Shown here piece by piece: positions 33,909-45,112 of a stretch of 64,000 nt of DNA; the stretch's first letter is position 1; every line of letters begins with the position of its first letter. The DNA is from Bolinopsis microptera (taxonomy: Eukaryota > Ctenophora > Tentaculata > Lobata > Bolinopsidae): positions 13,473,837-13,537,836 of the forward strand of contig NC_087073.1 in the NCBI RefSeq assembly GCF_026151205.1. The letters run 5' to 3'. A program made the translations under genes and the position numbers. The notes under the pieces were generated by a model. That model made no database searches, was not told the origin of the DNA, and worked only from the letters and a program-made list of their open reading frames with translations.

Positions 33909-34100
33909 GAGGAGACCTCTTCATGTAGCATGTATGTATTGTTCGAACATTCACATAGCCATGTGTATATTGCTCTATCCAGAGCCCTTGCGCTTGCAGT
34001 GGCACGAAAGCACATGGTTACTGGTTAGGTGAAATGTGTATACTTGTACTGCGTGACGCGCATGTTTCAGTGGTCGTGCGCTGCTGCAAGCGAGAGGGCT
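33909..34100 (+). other. LINE F 3' UTR / spacer
   Basis: No ORF. CATAGCCATGTG..GCTCTATCCAGAGCC resembles, inverted, text at about 30,218-30,262 upstream of LINE F, so related sequences flank the element. Confidence 0.35.
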
Positions 34101-34740
34101 CTGATCAACAAACACCATAGCTGCCGGTAAATTTCTCTCTCTAGCCCCCTCTAGAATCCTTCTGAGTGCCAAGATATGACTAGTAGTGGACCGTCCTTCC
34201 CGAAAACCATGTTGAGTGTCCCTAAGTACCCCCTCTATAGGCGGCTGGATCCTATTAAGCACCATTCTATTAAGAACGACGGTAATTTCTTTCCGGGGAG
34301 ACAGAGGGGCGAGAAAGAACTTTGTCAATATAGACAGTTTAGATTTGAACTTGGAGCCGCAAGGCCAAGGGTGATTTTCAAAATATTGAATGTTTGAAGG
34401 GTTATTTTTATATAGGGTCATTGTGACATTATGTGTATACTGTTTGAAACAATTTATATTTAAAAAAAATTAAGAGTCTTAGCTACAAGTGAAGTCAAAG
34501 ATATTCTCCTCCAGTTTCCAGGGTTTTTCAAGTCTTCCTTTTTGGGGACCGGGATGATGTTGCTTATCCTCCACTGATCTGGCGCAATACCATCTGTCCT
34601 TCCTCTCTTCGGCTCCGTTGCCCCTTATTTGAGTTGCCTTCTTGGCCTTCCTGCCAGTTATCTCATTTATGACATTCCAACTTTCTTTGTTTTTGCATCT
34701 GTCTGCAATGTATACATTCAATTAAATCAAGTGATGCAAT
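34101..34740 (-). mobile_element. LINE G relic, RT fragments in two pieces
   Basis: On the minus strand, 34,490-34,730 encodes KESWNVINEITGRKAKKATQ, and about 34,105-34,270 encodes QHGFREGRSTTSHILALRRI .. NLPAAMVFVD (RT regions before and including the first catalytic block). Between them sits a ~125-bp repeat (34,310-34,435) that is an inverted relative of 29,150-29,300. The family is distinct from A/B/D, E and F. Not functional. Confidence 0.65.
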
Positions 34741-35050
34741 TGGCAGAGCACAATCACATTTTTAGTGTTGCAATTGGCAGAGCACAATACATTGCTACCA
34801 AAATTTTTAAAAACAAAACACATAATCTACTCCATTATAGGGGCAGGGATGAGGTTGTATGAGACTTCTGATAGATGAATCTCACGTTTGGTGTCCACCT
34901 TCTTTCCTTGGTACCCTCGTAGAGCAATAAGATTTGTTCTCAACATTGCAAATCTTATCCTTGTTCTCACATGTTTTACTACATCGTAGTATCTCTCCTT
35001 CCTTGCTATGAGGTATGCTACTCTGTTGACGAAGAATCTTTTGCTTTTAA
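34720..35050 (-). mobile_element. Second fragment of the nuclease-bearing retroelement
   Basis: Minus-strand text encodes RVAYLIARKERYYDVVKHVR and TRIRFAMLRTNLIALRGYQG, the same conserved tail as at 10.87-10.99 kb. Adjacent text CAAGTGATGCAATTGGCAGA matches, inverted, the stretch at about 8080-8105. Old and broken. Confidence 0.55.
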
Positions 35051-35194
35051 TTTAATAAGCTCTCACATCTGAAGGAGCAATTTTGATTATCTTGATTCAA
35101 GCACGCTCCAGAATTCCCATTAGGGGGATGGAACCTTAAGCTTAAGTCTAATCAACTTCCTTTTTAAGAATTACTCAGCAATCAACTGCTCGCT

Positions 35195-35365
35195 GAATTA
35201 CCCGTCTAACCCTAAAGTGGTTTCAAGACTCAAGAGACTCAAATAATTATTACCTATTTAATTCGCATTTTTGACACCACTTGGGGGTCCAAATTTTGGG
35301 CACCAAAATTGCTATTCCTTGGCCAATTTTTTATTGTTTTATGCTGATTTGAAAGACCCCGTTAC
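35195..35365 (-). repeat. Dispersed repeat R2, inverted partial copy
   Basis: Minus-strand match to 4490-4756 (AACCCTAAAGTGGTTTCAAG and CACCACTTGGGGGTCCAAAT). Confidence 0.7.
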
Positions 35366-35924
35366 AAACAGGCTGCCGAAATGCGTGACTCAATCATGAG
35401 TGAATATAGAAAACCTGTACTTCGCACATTTGCATGCACTGCAGCTGTTCAATGAAAGGATAAGTACAATTCAAGTCTAAATGAATGTAACCCTGCACTA
35501 ATAAGGGTGATGATGTTTGTGTTCATTATTATTTGATTGGATTTGATTTGATTAAATAAGTTGCTTTCAAAAACATGTGAGTTTAAAGAAGAGTGTGATA
35601 GCCGGTTAAATGATAACATGATAGCCATTCATTTTGCCAATATTGTCTAAGGACTAAGTAATCCTCACAGAATGAGTTACAAGAACCCAGTCCTCATCAG
35701 TTATCACTTCATCATCAACAAATCGCAACTGGCAGTTTTCATGAACATGAGCCATGATTCCATTGAAGATGATGAGGATGTAGTGGTCCCAAGCTATTGT
35801 ATTCCTCTTGTTATAATATAATTGATTGAACAGTAGTTGTCCATGGAGATAAGACAATTGTTTTTGAGAAAAGACATTCATTCCTGTTACAAATTTTGTA
35901 TAACCCGAAATTTGTATTTTACAG
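35366..35924. other. Region upstream of the ADAM17-like gene
   Basis: A minus-strand frame (35,657-35,881) encodes TIAWDHYILIIFNGIMAHVH .. ENCQLRFVDDEVITDEDWV. The composition looks protein-like but I do not recognise it; it may be a transposon scrap. TTTGTATTTTACAG at 35,911-35,924 is a good 3' splice site just before the ADAM start. Confidence 0.35.
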
Positions 35925-35929
35925 GACTC
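35911..35929 (+). promoter_or_regulatory. 3' splice site five bases before the ADAM17-like ATG
   Basis: TTTGTATTTTACAG|GACTC-ATG. A non-coding exon or a trans-spliced leader must be joined here. The start at 35,930 is chosen because it follows this site and begins the signal peptide; the in-frame ATG at 35,837 lies in the presumed intron. Confidence 0.6.
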
Positions 35930-38900
35930 ATGAAGCTACTGTTTACTGGATTACTTTATGTTTATTTGTGTGTTGCAGTCAATGGAAATCTTGAGAATTA
36001 TCTTCGTGACTTTAAGGCTTTAAAAAAGGAGCATATCTATCTTGAAAAAGTATCCAAGTCGACTGTCACATCCGCAGCTCAATTCTACTTTAAGATAGAT
36101 ATCGATGGAAAGGAATTTCATTGCTCGCTCCAACCTCATTTCGATCTATTTCATCCTGATCTGGTGGTTAAACAACGCAAAAATATGGAATTAAAAACAA
36201 GTGCTTTGGATATCTTTGAATTTATGGAAGGAACACTGATAAACGAACCTCAGAGTCGTGTTATAATTCACATTAGAAATGACATAGTCACTGGATCCAT
36301 TCAAACATCAGGAGGTGAAAAATATTATATTGAACCATCTGTCCGCCACATTTCAAAACCTCATGATTTTCATATGATTGCATACAAGCAGTCTGACATT
36401 AAGTTCAATATAACAAGTATAGATGATGGACATTATTGTGGTCACGAGTCTCATCAGCACAAGAATGAACATTATGCCAACGAATTTCAGTCCATGTTTC
36501 CCAAAGACAGTGGGAGTCATGATAAAGGATTTGAGTACTCACGAAAACGCAGGTCAACATCATCTAAAAATCGCTGCTCACTTGCACTAGTAGCTGATTA
36601 CCTATTCTACTCTAACATATGTGAAAAGGATGAGAGTAATGCAATGAGCTACATGGTTAGTCTTGTTCAACAGGTGGATGCCCTGTATCAAGCTCAGTCC
36701 CTTGATCCTGATGGTAGTGACGCTTATAAAGGTTATGGTTTTCAGATTAAATATGTCGAGGTTGTCACCTCACCACTGACAGCTTCTGCAGATTCAGACT
36801 CCTACAAGTATTATGCTGAAAATGACACTCCTGGAGTATCAGATCTCCTGACAAACTTTGCTTACGGGAATTGGGGAGACTATTGTCTTGCTCATCTGTT
36901 CTCTAACCATGATTTTGATTCTGGAGTTTTGGGCCTTGCCTTTATTGCATCCAGCTCCACATCAAGTGTAGGGGGGGTTTGTACAAAATCTTACACAGAC
37001 GGAACTGGACAGAGGAAGTATACTAACGTTGGTCTTACTACTACGGTGAACTATGGTAGAACTCTTCTAACATCAGAAGTTGTATTTGTGACTGGTAAGT
37101 TACTTTTCATAATTTGCTGAGACTTTTGTATATGTTGGATAATGCATTTCTCAAATGTTCGTTTTACCACCTTTTCGATTGATACAGTCGATTGACAGGT
37201 CACGAATTTGGACACAACTGGGGTAGTTCCCATGATTCAGACAGCTCAGAAGAGTGCGCACCAAACAACAACAGGTACATGATGTATCCAGCTGCAGTGG
37301 ACGGTGCTCAATCCAACAATTACCTCTTCTCTAACTGCAGCAAGAAAGCTATCAACGATGTGAGTGTTTTGCTGCATTTTGTATCATGATATTTTTTAAA
37401 TTCAGGTTAATCGTGTCTAACCGTTCATGTATAATAAAGGGGAGGGGGGCCAAAAGTAACGTTACATACGTTGGGTCTTCTACCACCGCCGTATTTCATA
37501 GTTTTATATTGTGATGATTTTCCGTTTATCAAAGCTTTCTTTAGGAATAGAACTTTGAGTACCTCAATCGTGTCTTGTGCGGTGTGCCATCCTCAGTGAC
37601 CTTGTAAGATGGTCATTCAAGAAAATTTTAGTCAAAACAGTGAAATTTGCTCAAGGGGACGGCAGAAAAACTCCTCTTCAAAAATCTCTTTCATCTTTTC
37701 TTATCTGAGACCTGTAACTTTGCAGATGACATGCTATAACTACTCATTCGAGGATTCCGTCGAAAAAATTCGAAAGTTCGATTATTTCAGACCACGCCCA
37801 TATAATATTAAATCACCTATATTTTTCTTTCCGAACATACTAGACGCCCAATGTTTTCAGATTACTGTAGATAATTAATTGTTGCATCTGATCTAGAAAA
37901 AATGAGGCAAAACGGATTTGGAATGGCGAAGTTATTTAAAGCATGTTTGTGTATCTCGTTAGCAAAATTGATTGGGTGATTATGTGACACGACACATAAA
38001 TTGTGCTGCCTTTGAAATTTAACGGGGTCAGCTAATCACGTCATCAAATAAGCCAATCACATAATCACACATAATGAATAAAATCGTTTAAATGCTTCGT
38101 ATCTCTGTCATCTAAGAGGATAAAACTCTCATTTTTTCAGTATGAGCGTAATTTGAATAGCCAAACACAATTCAATAAAATTTGGCTGCCAAAAAGAATT
38201 ACCTCAATCGGGCAATCAGTGACTGAGCTATAAAGGCCAACGTATGGGTACTGACTTTTGGACCACCCTGTATATTTTAAAATAGCTCTGAGCACCCAAG
38301 TAAACACCCCAATTACAGGTGCTGGCAGCGAAGTCAAGTCTGTGTTTCGAGGAAGTAACCACACAATTATGTGGTAACGGAGTGGTGGAAGAGGCGGAGG
38401 AGTGTGACTCTGGTGCTAACTCCTCGGCTTGCTGCTTCGGCTGCAAACTAACCACCGGTTCAACATGTGAGGTTTGTTTTGGAGTCGTTCTAGTTTCAGC
38501 TCATGATACGGGAATAAAAGATAAATATTGTTTCGAGTTAAAGTTCTAGATAAGTCACGTTAGTAACCATTGAGAAGGGGCCTGATTATTAGCGTTTAAG
38601 TAACATTTGATTGGACAGGACTCTAATAGCGAGTGCTGTGCTGGCTGCAAGTTGAAATCAGTTGGTTCAGTCTGTTTGTCAACTGATTGGAAGGAAGTTG
38701 ATAGCAAGCATTGTGTGTCTGATTACTCTTGTAACAGTCAGGGGTAAGGATCCAGCCTCGAATAAAACTAAACACTATATCCAACGAACTATGGTATCTG
38801 CTTCAGTTATAGCAATTCGTTAGTACCTTATTAGCATTATAATCTCGAGAAGCTGCAGCCGGTGCAAAACACAAGAAAGCAGAAAGCTATAATAAACGAG

Positions 38901-41900
38901 ATGCAACATTTAGTCGCTTATAGCTATGACAATATAGCTATGACAATATAAAATGTAGTCACGTGGTTTCTCATGTTTTACACACTCATTCGCTTTAAAG
39001 TATTCTTCACTAATAGATACTAATCTTGTCTCATAACAAACTCCTAATTTTCCAGCAGTAGAGCTTACCACTTTAGGAGACTGTATATTCGAAGTGGTCG
39101 ATGATAAAATTACATTGTTCTGGAATGTAATTATTGATTTAGTTCTCGACTGTTCTTAAGTCCTGTTTAGTTCTCGACATTGACTGTTCTAATATCCTGT
39201 TTCCCAGGAAATGTGCGGCAGGTTCACATGTTCCGGATGGAACGGATTGTTTTGACAGTGGTTCATGCAAAAGTGGACAGTGTTTACAGTTCTGTGAGTA
39301 CAGAGGGAAAGTGTCCTGTTCGTGTACTCAGGAGGATGATATGGTTAGTTTTATTTTACAGTTATAGTTTTATTTTAGGACATGGTAAAAGGTGTTGCAA
39401 CAAGTTCTGTCGGGCACCAGATGCTATGCAAACACAGTGTTTACTGTTTGTGTGTACAGTTATAGTTTCGAGCCATTTATTTTAGGTTTTACTTAAATTG
39501 CACCGTGAAACTTTGTAAGATTGGTATTTGTCAAAGAATTTACCATGGTTACCATGAATACACCATAGGATTAGAATGTCCCTTAGCTGCACACTGTATG
39601 TACCATAATTAATAGTAAGTATTTACCAATGAAATCGTAACACGACCTGTCACAGATTGGTAGTTTTATCAAACAATAGAAAAGTAAGAAAACCGTCTAT
39701 TTTACTTTAATTCACCTCTTACAGCGTAAGGGTTTAACACTTACACCCACTTGTAACGTATCAACGAAACTAACCAATGAGCCCACCTTGATTGCTTGTA
39801 AAAGAATAATCTGATCCAAGATTGTATTTCATTCTTGAATATATATTTAACTGAATATAATGCTTTAATGGGCGGGCTGGGCCTCAAAGCCGAAAATCGA
39901 AGTTTCAGGTGCGCGTGTAGACTGTAGGGGTTAAATGGTAGTAGGAGTTGAGAGTTTTAGGCGCGGTCAGAGGTGTCTTTAGCTTTTCTTTACTTTCGAG
40001 ATAGAGGGGGGACAAAAACATAGGCAGAACTGAATTTTTAACGGCGATTCACACGATATTATTACTTTAAAGATTCTAAAATAAGCGCACGTGAAAGTCT
40101 GATTCAAATTCCTGCAGGCTAATTGGATCATTCTAATGCTTTGTTAATTATCACTTTATCATGAAAATTGGAGATGGGCCAAATGGCTCAATCAAAATGC
40201 CAGTCAAGACCATTCAAAACTAATCACTTGGAATGCTCGAAATATCAAGAACTTAAATCTAAACAGCTTAAAATAAGGGTACAGAATCCGTGGGGGGTTC
40301 CGTACTTCCGTAGTAATTGGGCTGTAAGTTTCACTGTTTTTACAATAATTTACGACCATATCAAAATGTTAGTTATTTGGACTTAAAGAAATGCTCGAAT
40401 CAGGACGGATATAAAACCGCGTACACAGGTTTAAATTTTACTTCAGTATAATTCGAGCTTCAATTTGTAAGTCCTCACGCGTCATTGTTAGATAAAATAT
40501 GTAATTATCATTCCATGTTATCATTTTATATTTTCATAAAAACTCGTATACTGCATATTTTCGTCAATCGTCATGTCAGTTGGAGCTTTGTTGGGTCTCT
40601 TTGTGTTATTTCACTACTCAGAAGCTGACAGTAACACCGATGTTAACCTTGGTAATTTGCCTCCGGATAGTGATCTTAGGAAACTCTTGAGTTTGTCCTA
40701 TGATATGCAAATTGAAGCAAAAGCCCAAAGGTCAGAAGCAGCTATAGAAAGGTCGGAAGCACAGTCGATGAGATCTGAAGCACAGTCGATACGATTTGAA
40801 GCACAGTCGATTCGATCAGAAGCACTGGCGACAAAGATTGAAGCGAAGAATTTAAGAAACGAAGCTCAAGTAGTTAGGGACGAAGCAGAGGAGATGCAGA
40901 AGAAGGCACAGAATATGATAGAGGAGGGAAGTGATATAGTAAAGCAAGCTTTTGACGTGCTGGTACGAGTATTTGCATTTATTGACAGAGAGAGTTCTTC
41001 AGAGGATTGTTCTGATATAGAGAAAAAGGTCGATTCTATCAAGGAGGATACTGCTGCCAGTTCAACGGTACTGAACGTAATTGCTGAACGCTTGAATGAA
41101 GCTGGTACGGAAAATCCTAAGACTGGCGAAATGTTGAAAAACATTACTATTTTCCAGGGCATGATCCGTGATCGACTGGACCAAATTGAGTCTGTCATCG
41201 CAACTTTAGATAAGGAAGTAGTTGATTTGGATGAAAAGGTTCTACTTAAACTATCCGAAGTGCAAACTTCCTCTGAAAACTTGACCGTAATTCCAGCTCA
41301 GCTTGTTCAGGTCGAAACCGCGCTCGGGTTAATCGGTAAAAAAGTCACCGACTCTAACACAAAAGCAGTTTCGTTGGAGCAAAAGTTAGAAGATAAGACC
41401 GCTTTCTTGATAAGACAAATCGAAACCAGCACCAACTTGATGGAAACAATGAAGGTTCGCCAACAAGCTTGGATGTCCGAGATAAGACTCATCTCACTCT
41501 ACAAAATGACGCATGAATCAAACCGACACGGCGAGTATGAGACTGGTGTTATAACGGACGGGTTAGTTGGTTTCAGTGAATATCTCAATTATGTGAGAGT
41601 GTATTCGGCTAAAGCAAGCGCTTCCACAAACGAGAAGATTTGGATAACTCTTGGAGGACTATTTAGAGTGGTAAAGATACAGGTATGGAATGCCCGCAAC
41701 CCAAACGAGAAGGTTCGTTTTCAAGGAACACGTATCCTAGTCGACGACACCTATATCGGGACTGCTGTTGGTGTCTCGTTCTTTTACGATTTCGAAGTTT
41801 CTGGTGACGTGTACGGCTCAACTGTGACACTACATCAACCAAGATATACGGATATGAACGTTGTGGAGGTTCAAGTTTGGGGATGTGGCCCATTTAATGG

Positions 41901-44200
41901 AACGGACAAATTTGCGTAATTACGGATTCCAATCATGGCTATTATATTTACTGAAAACAGCTTTTATTGATCTTTTGGAGCATTTAAATAGATTTTGTAA
42001 TTAAATTTGTAAAATAATTTCGGATAATGTGTGAAAATATAAGCAACAGTCCACTACGTCAATATTTTTTTACTGATTTTGTAAAAGATTGTGATAATAA
42101 AATTGTTGTCATTAAGTTGCATCTCATTTGTTATAATTTATTTAATCTTCTATGAAAACGAAACACAAAAAAAATCGTTTTTAAAAGACAGTCGATATTC
42201 AGGGATATAACCGAGGACATTTACTAAAAATAAGTACAATCGTAAAACTAGACTTAAATAATTAAGAACTACTGATTGTAAGATTGGAGGAATAAGAGGG
42301 AGGAATATCTCGTGGATCATTGACCAAGATTTGAAGATTTCACAACGGGCTACATTATCTCCAACCTGGAGGGAATTGTGCAGGTTTTATTACAATCGTT
42401 TCTAAAAACACGTTGCTACATGACACTGTATTCTCACCTGTATCCTCCCACGACAGTGCAAGTTATGCTGCAAAGATACGGACGACAGCAGCTGTGAAGT
42501 CTACTACAATTCCTCCAGCAAGTCTAGCCTGCTGTCTGATGGCAAGATTTGTGGCAACGGCATCTGTGTAAAGGGAGTTTGTGAGGTAAGACTGAGGTTT
42601 TGTATCCAGCCGATTGTGTTTGTGTTTGAAAACGTTCACTGAATGGTTGTTTTAAACACAACATTTCTTTGGACCCTGTTAGCCTTCTTTGCATGTTACG
42701 CAATGCGTCATAAATTTTGTTAGTTACCTATGTAGTTTTGATTAATAAAGTGAATCGAATTTATTTCTCCATACCCTCGATTGTTTTCGGTCAACGTCAA
42801 AAGTCTTGAAATTAAAGCTAGCCAGGAACAAATATCACAATTAGGTCATTTATTAACCCCATGTGTACACTCCACGTACCACTGTTATACATTATAAATT
42901 ATACCTTTTTGCAGGTGAGTGCTCAAGATATTCAGGAGAAGTTTTGGGAGATAATAGATGAGATAAGCGTGAATATGGTGGTCAAGTGGTTTACAAATAA
43001 CATCGTCTTTACCATCATACTGTTCACTAGGTGGGTCTTATTCAACATCATACTGTTCACTAGATAGGTCTTATTCACCATCATACTGTTCACTAGGTAG
43101 GTCTTATTCAACATCATACTGTTCACTAGGTGGGTCTTATTCACCATCATACTGTTCACTAGGTGGGTCTTATTCACCATCATACTGTTCACTAGGTGGG
43201 TCTTATTCACCATCATACTGTTCACTAGGTGGGTCTTATTCACCATCATACTGTTCACTAGGTGGGTCTTATTCACCATCATACTGTTCACTAGGTGGGT
43301 CTTATTCACCATCATACTGTTCACTAGGTGGGTCGTATTCACCATCATACTGTTCACTAGGTGGGTCTTATTCACATCATACTGTTCACTAGGTGGGTCT
43401 TATTCACCATCATACTGTTCACTAGGTGGGTCTTATTCACCATCATACTGTTCACTAGGTGGGTCTTATTCTCACCATCATACTGTTCACTAGGTGGGTC
43501 TTATTCACCATCATACTGTTCACTAGGTGGGTCATAATTCACCATCATACTGTTCACTAGGTGGGTCTTATTCACCATCATACTGTTCACTAGGTGGGTC
43601 GTATTCACCATCATACTGTTCACTAGGTGGGTCTTATTCAACTACATACTGTTCACTAGGTAGGTCTTCTTCAACATCATACTGTTCACTAGGTGGGTCT
43701 TATTTCACTGGAGGGAACAATTTCAAAACACCTCCCACTCATATCAGGAACGGGATTACCTTCCTTAGTCAGTTAGTTAAAAACTGTTAATTTTACTGAC
43801 CAAATTCTAACGAAATTTACAGTACATTTTAGTGTTCTTCCATTTTTTAAAGCATACTCCAGGCATCTGACTTTCAATAGCTCGATTCTGTCATGTGACA
43901 TCCACAATCCACATTCAAGTTACTGGACGGAAATTATATCAAACTGTAAAATTTTAGTCTAGGAATTATAAACTCTATATTAAGGAACTATTATAAATGT
44001 TATATTATTATATTATACATTGTTTTCTATGATAGGCTTTATGAAAACAAACGATACCTTGCAGTATATTCTGGATTCCTATATCGATCTTTGTGAATTG
44101 GTTGGATGATAAGTACGACTTAGGATACCTTGATGAGATTCTGGGAGGGGACGATTCTGAGGAACAAAATAAACCGGTTAGTTATTCAGTTACTCAGTGA
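35925..44200 (+). CDS. ADAM17-like: ADAM17/TACE-like membrane metalloprotease, eight exons
   Basis: Coding exons by GT..AG and phase: 35,930-37,094; 37,199-37,359; 38,319-38,471; 38,619-38,743; 39,208-39,343; 42,457-42,585; 42,915-43,030; 44,065-44,200 (707 codons with stop). Signal peptide at MKLLFTGLLYVYLCVAVNG; prodomain ending at a furin-like RKRR; catalytic domain CSLALVADYLFY .. CLAHLFSNHDFDSGVLGLAF .. GHEFGHNWGSSHD with the three zinc His; then MYPAAVDGAQSNNYLFSNCS. The disintegrin and membrane-proximal region has CGNGVVEEAEECDSGA, ECCAGCKLKS, CFDSGSCKSGQC, CKLCCKDTDDSSC and QEKFWEIIDEISVN, matching human ADAM17 block for block. The transmembrane segment is made across exons 7 and 8: FTIILFTS|IFWIPISIFVNW. 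The tail is short. It sheds ectodomains at the cell surface. Exon 8 may instead splice at CCG|GTTAGT (44,176), which would lengthen the tail. Confidence 0.9.
37432..38275. repeat. MITE-like insert in ADAM17-like intron 2
   Basis: Imperfect terminal inverted repeats: GGGGGGCCAAAAGTAACG .. ATACGTTGG at the left, and CCAACGTATGGGTACTGACT .. TTTTGGACCACCCTGTATA at the right, about 840 bp apart. The CACCCTGTA end resembles Tc1/mariner MITEs. It fills most of the 959-bp intron. No transposase. Confidence 0.5.
40573..41919 (+). CDS. Secreted heptad-repeat protein with F5/8C-like domain, nested in ADAM17-like intron 5
   Basis: One 448-codon frame without introns. Residues 1-19 form a signal peptide (VGALLGLFVLFHYSEA). 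Residues about 45-118 are a strict heptad series (RSEAAIE, RSEAQSM, RSEAQSI, RFEAQSI, RSEALAT, KIEAKNL, RNEAQVV, RDEAEEM), predicting a long coiled coil. A further helical region runs to about 300. Residues about 305-445 resemble galactose-binding F5/8C or fucolectin domains: GVITDGLVGFSEY, YVRVYSAKAS, WITLGGLFRVVKIQVWNARN, RILVDD, GSTVTLHQ and NVVEVQVWGCG. It probably forms an oligomeric extracellular lectin (inference). An AATAAA lies about 175 bp after the stop. It is on the same strand as, and wholly inside, the 3.1-kb host intron. Confidence 0.75.
   Translation: MSVGALLGLFVLFHYSEADSNTDVNLGNLPPDSDLRKLLSLSYDMQIEAKAQRSEAAIERSEAQSMRSEAQSIRFEAQSIRSEALATKIEAKNLRNEAQVVRDEAEEMQKKAQNMIEEGSDIVKQAFDVLVRVFAFIDRESSSEDCSDIEKKVDSIKEDTAASSTVLNVIAERLNEAGTENPKTGEMLKNITIFQGMIRDRLDQIESVIATLDKEVVDLDEKVLLKLSEVQTSSENLTVIPAQLVQVETALGLIGKKVTDSNTKAVSLEQKLEDKTAFLIRQIETSTNLMETMKVRQQAWMSEIRLISLYKMTHESNRHGEYETGVITDGLVGFSEYLNYVRVYSAKASASTNEKIWITLGGLFRVVKIQVWNARNPNEKVRFQGTRILVDDTYIGTAVGVSFFYDFEVSGDVYGSTVTLHQPRYTDMNVVEVQVWGCGPFNGTDKFA
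43011..43711 (+). repeat. 33-bp minisatellite, 21 copies, built from a splice-donor junction
   Basis: Unit ACCATCATACTGTTCACTAG + GTGGGTCTTATTC, repeated 21 times with very few changes. Copy 1 spans the end of ADAM17-like exon 7 (last 20 coding bases) and the first 13 bases of intron 7. All copies but the second keep AG|GTGGGT or AG|GTAGGT. Minor length variants occur near 43,373, 43,471 and 43,534. Frames crossing the array on either strand are artefacts. Confidence 0.95.
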
Positions 44201-44312
44201 CCTTGTCGCTAAGTAACCGGTTAGTTACTCAGTTACTCAGTGACCTTGTCGCTAAGTAACCCGGTTACTCAGTAACCGATTAGTTACTCAGTTACTTGTC
44301 GCTTATTAACAT
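44173..44312 (+). repeat. Tandem repeat at the end of ADAM17-like exon 8
   Basis: CCGGTTAGTTA.TCAGTTACTC AGTGACCTTGTCGCTAAGTAA is repeated about three times (units starting near 44,174, 44,217 and 44,276). The first unit overlaps the last coding bases of exon 8 and carries the donor-like CCG|GTTAGT, repeated in unit 2. Confidence 0.75.
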
Positions 44313-45112
44313 GTATTGCTAGTTATCAGAAAAAGCTGATACGGTTGAAATTATTTAAATTAAATTGCTTAAACATTTCCCATATTTGTATTAATATGAA
44401 CCAATGTTTTTAAACTGTACAGTAAGCTCAGTGAACCGCGTGTTCTACAAGCAGTGTAGCGTGTACCGGTTACACTTGAGCTACCCACGCAATACATACC
44501 TCATTACACTTTCTTACATGGTCACTTGTACATTTTATTATCATTTTGAATGGTATAAAATATAACAAAGCAATAATCGTTATATGAAACGTTCGTCGTC
44601 TCCAAAATATTAGGTCACGGAAGTAGGTTACCTGCTCATTATATTATGTACTTTAATTATTAGGTAAGTAATAACTTATTATTATTACTATTAAGTAATA
44701 CACGAGAGTCAACAGCAAGTTTATTCATGCTATAATATTTTATATTAAGGTGATATTACAGATAAGAGTAACGAAATCACTGATTAAGTACCGAGATCAC
44801 GTATCCGCAAGATATTAAAAGGGTCATAACTCGGTTAAATTGTGAACTACCAACTTGAAATTTTGGGAAAGCACTTCTTAGCTGAAAGCGTTCTCACTTT
44901 ATGGTGACAATAGCGAAAAAGAGAGAGTGGCGTGCCACACCCACTGTAATTAATTAAATTTGACGAAATTTTAAGGAAATCTAAGTTTGACCCATATCTA
45001 TATTCTCTGAAATTTTTGAGCAATTCTTATACGAATTACGTGAGTTATTAAAGGGTTGCGTGTGGGTAGTTACTTCTTGGCCACCCTGTAATCTGTATAG
45101 TGTATATCTGAA
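44313..45112. repeat. Spacer containing dispersed repeat R3
   Basis: About 44,873-45,095 shares text with the inverted segment 61,735-61,890 (CTAAGTTTGACCCA, ACGTGAGTTATTAAAGGGTT, GCGTG). It ends GGCCACCCTGTA, like mariner-derived MITEs. No gene. Confidence 0.5.

Noticed and set aside
35837-35929. Upstream in-frame ATG for the ADAM17-like protein
   Set aside because: It would place a hydrophilic stretch before the signal peptide, and a strong 3' splice site lies just before the second ATG.
39360-39485. Extra ADAM17-like cysteine-rich exon (RCCNKFCRAPDAMQTQC)
   Set aside because: There is an AG acceptor (TTTTATTTTAG) but no matching donor in phase, and exons 5 and 6 already join correctly without it.
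42932-43375. 147-codon minus-strand ORF of NKTHLVNSMMV repeats
   Set aside because: Antisense reading of the 33-bp splice-donor minisatellite.
43011-43711. CRISPR-like array
   Set aside because: The repeats are head-to-tail without unique spacers, in a eukaryotic gene.
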